A stretch of 64,000 bases of DNA from Zobellia nedashkovskayae (GTDB lineage: Bacteria; Bacteroidota; Bacteroidia; Flavobacteriales; Flavobacteriaceae): contig NZ_JADDXR010000002.1 in NCBI RefSeq assembly GCF_015330125.1, positions 186,001 through 250,000 on the forward strand. Direction: 5' to 3'. Shown piece after piece: positions 16,716 to 25,248 of the stretch; the stretch's first letter is position 1; every line of letters starts with the position of its first letter. Made by a program: the position numbers and the translations under genes. Below the pieces are notes generated by a model. It was not told the origin of the DNA. It did no database searches and saw nothing but the letters and a program-made list of their open reading frames with translations.

Positions 16716-17909
16716 CTAGCTCAATACTTCTTTTACGATATCAGCAGCTTCTTGAAACTGAACTGCAGAATGTACTGCTAAACCAGAATTATCAATGATT
16801 TCCTTAGCAATTTCTGCGTTAGTACCTTGTAATCGAACAATAATAGGAACTTTAATAGCGTCTCCCATATTCTTGTAAGCTTCTACAATACCATTTGCAA
16901 CACGGTCACAACGTACGATTCCACCAAAAATATTAACCAGAATTGCTTTAACACCTTCATCCTTTAGAATGATACGGAAAGCTTCTTCTACCCTTTTGGC
17001 ATCAGCTGTACCACCAACATCTAAAAAGTTAGCTGGTTCACCACCTGCCATTTTAATTAAATCCATAGTGGCCATTGCCAATCCGGCTCCGTTTACCATA
17101 CAACCAACATTTCCATCTAAATCAACATAATTTAGACCTAATGCTCCAGCTTCAACTTCAATTGCATTCTCTTCGCGTAAATCACGCATTTCTGCATATT
17201 GTTTTCTACGGTAAAGTGCGTTATCATCAATAGATACCTTAGCATCTACTGCCATAATCTTGTCATCTGATGTTTTCAACACAGGGTTGATTTCAAACAT
17301 ACTTGAATCACTCTCTACATAAGCTTTATACAAGGCGGTAACAAATTTTGTCATTTCCTTGAATGCCGTACCGGAAAGGCCCAAATTAAAGGCTATTTTT
17401 CTAGCTTGAAAACCTAAAAGACCTGTAGAAGGATCAATCTCTTCAGTAAAAATAAGTTCAGGAGTGCTTTCGGCAACCTCCTCAATATCCATCCCACCTT
17501 CTGTAGAATACATAATCATGTTTCTACCTGTACCTCTATTTAGTACAACTGACATGTAAAACTCTTTGGTCTCACTATCGCCTGGGTAGTATACATCTTC
17601 GGCAACTAAAACTTGGTGTACTTTTTTACCCGCTGCAGATGTCTGTGGGGTAATTAAGTTCATTCCTATGATGTTCCCTGCAATTTCTTCTACTTCTTTA
17701 AGGTTTTTGGCCAATTTTACACCTCCGCCTTTACCTCGACCACCTGCATGCACCTGGGCCTTTATAACGTGCCAACCTGTTCCGGTCTCTGCCGTTAACT
17801 GTTTTGCAGCCTCAACCGCTTCCTTTGGATTATGGGCCACGATACCGCGCTGAATGCGCACACCGAAACTGGCTAAAATCTCTTTTCCTTGGTACTCGTG
17901 AAGATTCAT
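16716..17909 (-). CDS. sucC: Succinyl-CoA synthetase, ADP-forming, beta subunit
   Basis: 397 residues, normal length. With SucD it converts succinyl-CoA to succinate while making ATP or GTP in the TCA cycle. The ATP-grasp domain is evident: MNLHEYQGKEILASFGV start, VKAQVHAGGRGKGGGVK (nucleotide-binding loop), FEINPV and the ligase part GNVGCMVNGAGLAMATMD, FLDVGG, INIFGGI-like VNIFGGIVRCD. sucD is not adjacent, which is common in Flavobacteriia. A -7 box lies 28 bp upstream and a strong terminator follows, so it is a single-gene unit. Confidence 0.97.
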   Translation of the reverse strand: MNLHEYQGKEILASFGVRIQRGIVAHNPKEAVEAAKQLTAETGTGWHVIKAQVHAGGRGKGGGVKLAKNLKEVEEIAGNIIGMNLITPQTSAAGKKVHQVLVAEDVYYPGDSETKEFYMSVVLNRGTGRNMIMYSTEGGMDIEEVAESTPELIFTEEIDPSTGLLGFQARKIAFNLGLSGTAFKEMTKFVTALYKAYVESDSSMFEINPVLKTSDDKIMAVDAKVSIDDNALYRRKQYAEMRDLREENAIEVEAGALGLNYVDLDGNVGCMVNGAGLAMATMDLIKMAGGEPANFLDVGGTADAKRVEEAFRIILKDEGVKAILVNIFGGIVRCDRVANGIVEAYKNMGDAIKVPIIVRLQGTNAEIAKEIIDNSGLAVHSAVQFQEAADIVKEVLS

Positions 17910-17936
17910 ATATTAAGGTATATTTAGATTCAGAAG

Positions 17937-17944
17937 CAAAAATA
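17937..17944 (-). promoter_or_regulatory. -7 promoter box for sucC
   Basis: The minus strand reads TATTTTTG, matching TAnnTTTG, 28 bp upstream of the sucC ATG. No clear -33 TTTG. The short leader is typical of the group. Confidence 0.5.
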
Positions 17945-18089
17945 GCAAACCCAGAGGATTTAGACTAATGAAATATGGAGTTAGTTGTAAGCAAAGAAAA
18001 TCTTATTTAATAAATACTTCTTTGTAACCAATGTAATATAGCACTATTATTAACCTAAAACATAGACCTCCAATCAATAAAAAAAAGAT

Positions 18090-18728
18090 CTACAGGTTAA
18101 AGTCCTCAAAATCTAACGGATCAAAATTCTTGAAATTACCGTTCATTTCTATTGTCTTTTTGGTCCGGTTTACTTCGCTTAACATAGAAATGGTGGAAAT
18201 TAAATGAGATTTCATAAATAATAATCGATCTCGCTCACTAGGCATTTGCAATAATTGATATTCCTGATTAAATGAAAGTCCCATCTTATGCACCAATACA
18301 TAACTATTAAACTTCTCTAATGGTAATGGGGTATAAGGAACGGCCATAAGCTCATATAGTTCATGTATTTTATCTAGTACTTCTTGTTTTGTTTCTTTAT
18401 CAGCATCATTTACACTGTCTAAAAACTGAATGGTACCACCGGCATAGAGTTTCCCTTTCATTTGTTTTTCAAAACTAAGAATACGGAAAACCTGGCGTGC
18501 CACGCAAGTTACATCCATCTCACCATTATCATACGTGTTAACTATCTCTACCAATTGTACCTCTGTACCATAGATCATATTATCATTAATATAAACTGGA
18601 ATACCAAAGGTAACTGCCTCTTTTCTACAGTCTACTATTAATTGTTTATAACGATCTTCAAAAATATGCAGGGGTACTGTTTCTCCTGGAAAAAAAATAG
18701 ATTGTAAGGGTAATAATGCCAGCTTCAT
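18090..18728 (-). CDS. Lon protease N-terminal-domain protein (no protease)
   Basis: 212 residues matching the substrate-binding N-domain of Lon (LPLQSIFFPGETVPLHIFED, YKQLIVDCRKE, GTEVQLVEIV, MDVTCVARQVFRIL), about residues 1-190. There is no AAA or Ser-Lys protease part, as usual for these stand-alone LON proteins, whose role is unclear. Possibly it binds unfolded proteins or adapts substrates. It is transcribed away from lysA. Neither gene at its side suggests a pathway. Confidence 0.9.
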   Translation of the reverse strand: MKLALLPLQSIFFPGETVPLHIFEDRYKQLIVDCRKEAVTFGIPVYINDNMIYGTEVQLVEIVNTYDNGEMDVTCVARQVFRILSFEKQMKGKLYAGGTIQFLDSVNDADKETKQEVLDKIHELYELMAVPYTPLPLEKFNSYVLVHKMGLSFNQEYQLLQMPSERDRLLFMKSHLISTISMLSEVNRTKKTIEMNGNFKNFDPLDFEDFNL

Positions 18729-18842
18729 AATATAAAATTTGGTCTAAAATACAACTGAATTGACTAACCACAAACAAATTTTAAAACCTTGTTTGTTTTA
18801 AAAATAACAATTTGTTGTATTTTTTATAATTGTGGAGGATTT

Positions 18843-18874
18843 TTTGCCCATATGGGATTAACGGATTAAATTTG
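18843..18874 (+). promoter_or_regulatory. Promoter of lysA
   Basis: TTTG (18843-18846), a 20-nt spacer and TAAATTTG (18867-18874) match the Bacteroidota primary sigma consensus, 19 bp before the ATG. This is one of the cleanest promoters in the window. Confidence 0.7.
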
Positions 18875-18892
18875 CACTAAATACCGAAGGAT

Positions 18893-20134
18893 ATGAATAA
18901 TGCCGATTTGCTAAATATAGCAAAAACCTATGGAGATCCCGTTTACGTTTACGATTCGGAAAAAATAATTTCTCAGTTTCAGAGACTTACAAGCGCTTTT
19001 AGTAGCGTAAAGAAATTAAAACTTAACTATGCCGCAAAGGCATTGTCCAATATTGCCATACTTAAACTAATGAATAGTTTAGGCAGTGGTCTGGATACAG
19101 TTTCTATTCAAGAAGTTCAATTAGGATTACTTGCTGGTTTTAAACCAGAATCAATAATTTTCACCCCTAACGGTGTTTCTCTAGAGGAGATAGAGGAAGC
19201 TTCTAAATTGGGAGTTCGTATTAATATAGATAACCTTTCTATTTTAGAACAATTTGGTAGCAAGCATCCAGATGTACCTGTGTGTATTCGTATCAACCCG
19301 CATGTTATGGCTGGTGGAAACGCAAATATTTCAGTAGGTCATATAGATTCAAAATTTGGTATCAGCATTCATCAGATTCCACATTTGTTGCGTATTGTTA
19401 ATGTTACCAACATGAACATTAACGGTATACATATGCATACCGGTAGTGATATTTTAGATATTGATGTGTTCCTTTATGCTTCCGAAATACTTTTTGATAC
19501 CGCTAAAAACTTTAAAAATCTAGATTTTATCGATTTTGGAAGTGGATTTAAAGTTCCTTATAAAGAAGGTGACATTGAAACCAATGTTGAAGAATTGGGT
19601 AAAAAATTAGGTACTCGTTTTAACGAGTTCTGCAAAGAATATGGAAAGCAACTTACCTTGGCTTTTGAACCAGGAAAGTTTTTGGTTAGTGAAGCAGGTA
19701 ACTTTCTTGCAAAAGTAAATGTGGTTAAACAAACAACTTCTACCGTTTTTGCTAGTATAGATTCCGGTTTCAACCATTTGATCAGACCTATGCTTTATGG
19801 AGCTACTCACAGAATTTTAAACATTTCTAATCCTACGGGAAGAGAGCGTTATTATTCTGTTGTAGGCTATATATGCGAGACCGATACTTTTGCTAGCAAC
19901 AAAAGAATTAACGAAATAAGTGAAGGAGACATCCTATGTTTTAAAAACGCAGGTGCTTATTGCTTTACTATGGCCAGTAATTACAACTCAAGATTTAGAC
20001 CTGCAGAGGTTCTATGGCATGAGGGCAAAGCTATATTAATTAGGGAACGAGAGACTTTTGAAGATCTTACTAAACATCAGATAGATGTTAAAAATCTCTT
20101 TTCTCAGAATAAGGAAAAAGCTTTAGCAAAATAA
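18893..20134 (+). CDS. lysA: Diaminopimelate decarboxylase
   Basis: 413 residues. The enzyme decarboxylates meso-diaminopimelate to L-lysine, the last step of lysine synthesis, using PLP. It is a fold-type III barrel: PVYVYD start, KLNYAAKAL with the PLP Lys49, INPHVMAGG, the HxHTGS motif (GIHMHTGSDI), FGSGFKVPY, EPGKFLV, and VGYICETDTF with the catalytic Cys, then RPAEVLW. The length is normal. Single gene, own promoter, followed by the thioredoxin gene on the same strand 59 bp away. Confidence 0.96.
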   Translation: MNNADLLNIAKTYGDPVYVYDSEKIISQFQRLTSAFSSVKKLKLNYAAKALSNIAILKLMNSLGSGLDTVSIQEVQLGLLAGFKPESIIFTPNGVSLEEIEEASKLGVRINIDNLSILEQFGSKHPDVPVCIRINPHVMAGGNANISVGHIDSKFGISIHQIPHLLRIVNVTNMNINGIHMHTGSDILDIDVFLYASEILFDTAKNFKNLDFIDFGSGFKVPYKEGDIETNVEELGKKLGTRFNEFCKEYGKQLTLAFEPGKFLVSEAGNFLAKVNVVKQTTSTVFASIDSGFNHLIRPMLYGATHRILNISNPTGRERYYSVVGYICETDTFASNKRINEISEGDILCFKNAGAYCFTMASNYNSRFRPAEVLWHEGKAILIRERETFEDLTKHQIDVKNLFSQNKEKALAK

Positions 20135-20151
20135 ACTTGTTAGATTTTCGT

Positions 20152-20159
20152 TAGTTTTG
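20152..20159 (+). promoter_or_regulatory. -7 promoter box for the thioredoxin-fold gene
   Basis: TAGTTTTG matches TAnnTTTG, 34 bp upstream of the ATG at 20194. No -33 TTTG at normal distance. Confidence 0.45.
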
Positions 20160-20193
20160 GTACATTAGTTGGACTAATACCGCAAAAATCAAG

Positions 20194-20727
20194 ATGAAAA
20201 TACCCGCCACATACGCTTTAAAATTTGTTCTATTTCTTTTTATAGGACTAACAGCAACAAACATTAATGCCCAAGAGGTAAAATGGTTGAGTTGGAACGA
20301 AGCAGCTGAGTTGATAGCTACGGAAAAGAATCCGAAGAAAATTTTTATAGATGTCTATACAGATTGGTGTGGATGGTGTAAAAAAATGGACAAGGATACT
20401 TTTCAAGATTCTGAAGTAGCCGCTTACATGGCCGATAATTTTTATATGGTGAAGCTAGATGGTGAAGGCAAAGATCCAATTGATTTTAAAGGAAAGACCT
20501 ATAAATTTATTCCATCAGGTAAAAAAGGGTATCATGAATTTGCTGCTGCGCTTATGCAAGGCCGAATGAGTTACCCAACCACTATTTTTTTAGATGAAGA
20601 AATGAATATGCTTTCTCCGGTACCTGGTTACCAGAAACCTGAGCCTTTCTTAAATATCGCTAAATACTTTGGCGATAATATTTATAAAGATCAAGACTGG
20701 AAGACCTACACGGGCGAAGGAAAATAA
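20194..20727 (+). CDS. Secreted thioredoxin-fold protein
   Basis: 177 residues with a signal peptide (FVLFLFIGLTATNINA). The domain (IFIDVYTDWCGWCKKMDKDT) has a CxxC redox pair at Cys59 and Cys62 (CGWC), followed by YPTTIFLDE with the cis-Pro of the thioredoxin fold. The DWCGWCKKM type belongs to a thioredoxin-like group often found with secreted or envelope proteins in Bacteroidota. It probably acts as a periplasmic thiol-disulfide protein. It has its own promoter and terminator, so no operon partner. Confidence 0.92.
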   Translation: MKIPATYALKFVLFLFIGLTATNINAQEVKWLSWNEAAELIATEKNPKKIFIDVYTDWCGWCKKMDKDTFQDSEVAAYMADNFYMVKLDGEGKDPIDFKGKTYKFIPSGKKGYHEFAAALMQGRMSYPTTIFLDEEMNMLSPVPGYQKPEPFLNIAKYFGDNIYKDQDWKTYTGEGK

Positions 20728-20749
20728 GATTTTAAAATAAAACATTACG

Positions 20750-20787
20750 AAGCCCGATAGCATTTATATGATATCGGGCTTTTTTTA
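20750..20787 (+). terminator. Terminator after the thioredoxin-fold gene
   Basis: AAGCCCGATA (20750-20759) pairs with TATCGGGCTT (20772-20781); seven T follow. Confidence 0.95.
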
Positions 20788-20881
20788 TGAGTCAAAAGCT
20801 CAATTACCCTATTCTTCTTGTATTCGTTTTTACTTTTGAGTACTTTCATTCTACCAAAGCAAATTCCCAGTTCAAAAGTTC

Positions 20882-23467
20882 ATGAAAACATTCTTTATCA
20901 CAATAATTGCAAGCCTCGCTCTTCTTTCCTGCGTAGACAAAAATAATGCTCCTTTTAAATTAGAAGATGGAGTTTCATTAGAATTGGCAAACCATAGAAA
21001 AGGCCAAATTTCCAACATAAACTATCAACTCGATTTTAAAATACCAAAGGATAGAACCTCGCCTATACCCGCAAAATTAGTTCTTAATGTAGAAGTTTCT
21101 AATCTAGAGGCTCCGTTATATCTAGACTTTAAAGAACAAACTGCCAATCTAAAATCTATTGTAACTAATAACAAAAGTATTTCCGTTGTTCATAAAGAAG
21201 AGCATATTATAATTGCATCAAAATATCTTAAAGTTGGCAAGAATACCATAGAAATTGAGTTCATTGCTGGTGAATCATCATTAAACCGAAACGATACATA
21301 TCTCTATACACTTTTAGTTCCGGACCGGGCCCGAACGCTTTTTCCATGTTTTGACCAACCTAACCTAAAAGCTACTTATTCCTTAGCTATTACAGCGCCA
21401 AAAGATTGGGCCGTACTTTGTGGTGCTCCAGAAGTCAGCAAAGAAGAAATTAAAGGTTCTATTAAGCATCATTTTGCCAAAAGCGACCAAATGAGCACGT
21501 ACCTTTTCTCTTTTGTTGCGGGTGAATTCAAATCTACCCATCAAAACCTAGGTAAGTTTGATATGAAAATGCTGTACCGCGAAACCAACGAGGATAAGAT
21601 TGCCTTTAGTACAGATACCATTTTTAATCTTCATCAACAGTCAATATCCTTTTTAGAAGATTATACCAACTATAAATTTCCCTTTCAGAAACTAGATTTC
21701 GCAACTATTCCCGGTTACCAGTATGGAGGTATGGAACATGTGGGTGCTGTTCAATACAAAGAAAGCACCTTGTTTTTGGATGAAACAGCTACTGAAAACC
21801 AAAAACTACAAAGGGTAAAACTCATAGCTCATGAAACAAGCCACATGTGGTTTGGAGATTTAGTAACTATGGACTGGTTTAATGATGTTTGGATGAAAGA
21901 AGTCTTCGCTAATTTTATAGCCGATAAAATCGCAAATCCCGTTTTCCCGGAAATCAATCATGACCTCGCCTTTATGACCACGCACTACCCTAGAGCGTAT
22001 GGAGAAGATAGAACCAGAGGGTCTAATCCTATTCGCCAAGAACTGGATAATTTACAGAATGCAGGTTCCCTCTACGGAAGTATTATCTACAGCAAAGCAC
22101 CTATAATGATGAGGCAGCTGGAAGCAGCTTTAGGCAAGGAAGCTTTTCAAAAAGGGGTTCAAAAATATATTAAAACTTACAGCAACAGTAATGCTACTTG
22201 GAACGATCTTATAACCTTGTTTGTGGAAAACACAGACGTAGACATTGAAAAATGGAGCGAGGTTTGGGTGAACGGTCCGGGGCGCCCTATATTTCACGAA
22301 CAAATAGTGTACGATTCCAATGAGAGAATAATGTCTTTTACCATAAGCCAAACTGCAGAAGATGATAGTTACCGGGTGTGGCCACAAACTTTTGACATAG
22401 CTCTAGTCTATAAAGATAGTTTACAGAACATTGCAGTTGATATGAAAGGGAGCAGCGTAGAACTTAGCGCAGCAGTAGGAAAATCAAAACCCTTATCTAT
22501 TATCTATAATTCCAATGGCATGGGCTATGGTGTTTTCCCCATGTACGATATAGAAAGCCAAGAAACCCCTGAAATTAAGGATGATATTGCGCGTGGCTAC
22601 ATGTACATCAATAGTTATGAAAGTGCCTTAAACGGTTTAATTAAGCCCGAAACTATATTAGAATACTACCGTGAAAGCTTAGCTACTGAGAAAAACGAGC
22701 TATTGACCAATCTACTCTCCGGTTACATTAGCAACATTTTTTGGAAGTACCTATCTCCCGAAGAAAGAACAAAATACCAACCTCTTCTTGGAGACATGCT
22801 TTGGTCTCAATTACAGATGGACATTCCTGCTAACATAAAGAAAACCCTATTTTCGACTTTTCGTTCAATTGCTTTTTCGGAGAAATCAAGAGCCCAATTG
22901 TATAACGTTTGGCATAAAGATCTGATCATACCCAATTTAAAACTGAACCAAGATGACTACACCAAAATGGCAATAAATTTAGCTCTATTCAATCATGTCG
23001 ACTACCAGAACATTTTGCAAGAGGCCAAGCAAGATATTAAAAACCCTGATGATTTGGCGAAGTTTAATTTCTTACTCCCTTCGTTATCAAATGATTTGAC
23101 TATCAGAAATGATTTTTTCGAATCTCTTAAAGATAAGAAGAACAGGCAAAAAGAATCTTGGGTTTTGAATGCTTTAGGCAACCTAAATCATCCCTTAAGA
23201 GATGAAGAAAGTATTAAAAACCTAAGAACAAGTTTGGATATGTTAGAGGAAGTTCAAACCACAGGTGATATTTTCTTTCCTAAAGGATGGCTCAATAATA
23301 CCATCGGTAAACATACATCTGCCGAAGCGTATACTATTTTAAATGATTTCTTAAAAGATAACCCCAATTTAGAACCGACTCTATTGAGCAAGCTATTACA
23401 AGCTTCCGATGATTTATATAGGGTGCATACTTTGAGCGAAAAAGAAGATTCAGTTCCTGCCAAGTAG
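20882..23467 (+). CDS. M1-family aminopeptidase, lipoprotein
   Basis: 861 residues. The N-terminus (IIASLALLSC) is a lipoprotein signal with Cys near residue 17, so the enzyme is anchored in the envelope. The M1 metallopeptidase core is clear: GGMEH near 282 (the exopeptidase motif, His instead of the usual Asn), HETSHMWFGD with Zn ligands His317 and His321, and Glu340 in KEVFANFIADK. The family removes N-terminal amino acids from peptides. About 400 further residues form the C-terminal helical part. It has no close neighbour on its strand. A role in using imported or external peptides fits a protein-degrading marine bacterium. Confidence 0.95.
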   Translation: MKTFFITIIASLALLSCVDKNNAPFKLEDGVSLELANHRKGQISNINYQLDFKIPKDRTSPIPAKLVLNVEVSNLEAPLYLDFKEQTANLKSIVTNNKSISVVHKEEHIIIASKYLKVGKNTIEIEFIAGESSLNRNDTYLYTLLVPDRARTLFPCFDQPNLKATYSLAITAPKDWAVLCGAPEVSKEEIKGSIKHHFAKSDQMSTYLFSFVAGEFKSTHQNLGKFDMKMLYRETNEDKIAFSTDTIFNLHQQSISFLEDYTNYKFPFQKLDFATIPGYQYGGMEHVGAVQYKESTLFLDETATENQKLQRVKLIAHETSHMWFGDLVTMDWFNDVWMKEVFANFIADKIANPVFPEINHDLAFMTTHYPRAYGEDRTRGSNPIRQELDNLQNAGSLYGSIIYSKAPIMMRQLEAALGKEAFQKGVQKYIKTYSNSNATWNDLITLFVENTDVDIEKWSEVWVNGPGRPIFHEQIVYDSNERIMSFTISQTAEDDSYRVWPQTFDIALVYKDSLQNIAVDMKGSSVELSAAVGKSKPLSIIYNSNGMGYGVFPMYDIESQETPEIKDDIARGYMYINSYESALNGLIKPETILEYYRESLATEKNELLTNLLSGYISNIFWKYLSPEERTKYQPLLGDMLWSQLQMDIPANIKKTLFSTFRSIAFSEKSRAQLYNVWHKDLIIPNLKLNQDDYTKMAINLALFNHVDYQNILQEAKQDIKNPDDLAKFNFLLPSLSNDLTIRNDFFESLKDKKNRQKESWVLNALGNLNHPLRDEESIKNLRTSLDMLEEVQTTGDIFFPKGWLNNTIGKHTSAEAYTILNDFLKDNPNLEPTLLSKLLQASDDLYRVHTLSEKEDSVPAK

Positions 23468-23496
23468 CATTTGATTTTGCGGGAATAGCAAATAAC

Positions 23497-23527
23497 AAAA
23501 AAGAGCCCTCCATTAGGGCTCTTTTTT
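23497..23527. terminator. Bidirectional terminator between the M1 peptidase gene and guaB
   Basis: AAAAAAGAGCCCT (23497-23509), a 5-nt loop, and AGGGCTCTTTTTT (23515-23527), perfect over 13 bp with T-runs on both strands. Confidence 0.95.
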
Positions 23528-23549
23528 ATTACCTCAAGATAATCAATAT

Positions 23550-25022
23550 CTATCTACTGTAATTGGGTGATTCTTTTGTAATGGTTACATCGTGAGGATG
23601 ACTTTCGTTAATACCACTTGCAGTAATTTTAACAAAACGGCCATTCTCTTTCAGTGCATTGATATCTTTAGCACCACAGTAACCCATACCAGCACGTAGA
23701 CCACCAACGAACTGATGAATACTCTCGTACAATTCTCCTTTATAGGGCACACGACCTACAATGCCTTCTGGAACTAATTTCTTAATATCGTCTTCAACAT
23801 CTTGAAAATACCGGTCTTTACTACCCTCTTTCATAGCCTCAACAGAACCCATACCTCTGTATGACTTAAATTTACGGCCTTCATAGATTATAGTTTCTCC
23901 TGGAGATTCTTTGGTTCCTGCAAGAAGGGAACCAAGCATAACCGTATCAGCACCAGCAGCAATAGCTTTTGGAATATCACCTGTATAGCGGATTCCGCCA
24001 TCGGCAATTACCGGAACACCAGAACCTTTAATAGCCGCAGCTACTTCTAATACTGCAGAAAACTGTGGAAAACCAACTCCTGCTACAATACGGGTAGTAC
24101 AAATAGAACCTGGACCAATACCAACTTTTACGGCATCTGCGCCAGCTTCTACTAAATATTTAGCTGCTTCACCAGTTGCAATGTTGCCTACAATAACTTC
24201 TAAATCTGGAAACTTCTTTTTAACTGCCTTTAAAACAGTAACCACACCTTTAGTATGCCCATGTGCCGTATCAATAACAACAGCATCAACACCTGCATTT
24301 ACTAGAGCCTCTGCCCTATCTACTGCATCTGGTGTAACACCAATGGCCGCAGCAACACGTAACCTACCATAGGTATCCTTGTTAGCCATAGGCTTTTGGG
24401 TCAATTTTGTAATATCTCTAAAAGTAATAAGCCCTACCAATTTATAGTTCTTATCTACTACTGGAAGCTTTTCAATTTTATTTTCTTGAAGAATGTCTTC
24501 GGCTTGGGCCAATGAAGTACCCTCACTAACCGTTACCAAATTTTTAGTGGTCATCACTTCAGAAATTGGACGGTCATTATTTTTTTCAAAACGAAGGTCT
24601 CTATTAGTAACGATACCTAATAATTTACCCTCGCCATCTACTATCGGAATTCCTCCAATACTAAATTCTTTCATATTCGCTTTTGCATCACGAACAAAAG
24701 AATTTAATGGTAAAGTAACAGGATCTATGATCATACCACTTTCCGCACGTTTTACTTTACGCACCTTTACTGCTTGCTGAGCAATGCTCATATTTTTATG
24801 AAGCACACCAATACCTCCTTCTTGCGCAATGGCAATAGCCATTCGCGACTCGGTAACCGTATCCATAGCAGCTGAAACAACTGGTACGTTTATAGTAATG
24901 TTACGCGTAAATTTGGTTTGAATATTAACTTCTCTGGGGAGTACTTCAGAAAAGGCAGGGACTAGAAGTACGTCGTCATAAGTGAGACCTTCTCCAACAA
25001 TTTTATTCAGGTGAGCTTCCAT
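23550..25022 (-). CDS. guaB: IMP dehydrogenase
   Basis: 490 residues from the ATG at 25022. The enzyme oxidises IMP to XMP with NAD, the committed step of GTP synthesis. The barrel carries the catalytic loop [15 protein letters not shown] with Cys308; two CBS domains are inserted at about 95-205; the flap motif YRGMGS follows. A longer frame reaches 25049, but [20 protein letters not shown] is the expected beginning of IMPDH and a -7 box overlaps the region upstream of 25022, so the shorter start is chosen. The gene converges on the M1 peptidase gene and shares its terminator. Confidence 0.97.
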   Translation of the reverse strand: MEAHLNKIVGEGLTYDDVLLVPAFSEVLPREVNIQTKFTRNITINVPVVSAAMDTVTESRMAIAIAQEGGIGVLHKNMSIAQQAVKVRKVKRAESGMIIDPVTLPLNSFVRDAKANMKEFSIGGIPIVDGEGKLLGIVTNRDLRFEKNNDRPISEVMTTKNLVTVSEGTSLAQAEDILQENKIEKLPVVDKNYKLVGLITFRDITKLTQKPMANKDTYGRLRVAAAIGVTPDAVDRAEALVNAGVDAVVIDTAHGHTKGVVTVLKAVKKKFPDLEVIVGNIATGEAAKYLVEAGADAVKVGIGPGSICTTRIVAGVGFPQFSAVLEVAAAIKGSGVPVIADGGIRYTGDIPKAIAAGADTVMLGSLLAGTKESPGETIIYEGRKFKSYRGMGSVEAMKEGSKDRYFQDVEDDIKKLVPEGIVGRVPYKGELYESIHQFVGGLRAGMGYCGAKDINALKENGRFVKITASGINESHPHDVTITKESPNYSR

Positions 25023-25046
25023 AGCAATTAATGATTTAATTGCGTG

Positions 25047-25054
25047 CAAATGTA
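25047..25054 (-). promoter_or_regulatory. -7 promoter box for guaB
   Basis: The minus strand reads TACATTTG, 25 bp upstream of the chosen ATG. It argues against the in-frame start at 25049, which would lie inside the promoter. Confidence 0.5.
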
Positions 25055-25248
25055 GTGAAATAAATTCGTTATCCCCTTATTATCAACGCTGGATTGCCGC
25101 CAAAGTAAATCGTGTAGAAATCACTCACATCTTTCTGAAGAATATCTTTAAATACCATCAAAAAACACCCCTGATTATTTTCTATAAATCGATAAAAAGC
25201 CACAGGGCAAGAATCACTCAAAACAAGAAAATTGATTTTGGAATACCA

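Noticed and set aside
23550..25049. Longer guaB reading frame with nine extra N-terminal residues
   Set aside because: The extra start falls in the -7 promoter box, and [17 protein letters not shown] is the normal IMPDH beginning.
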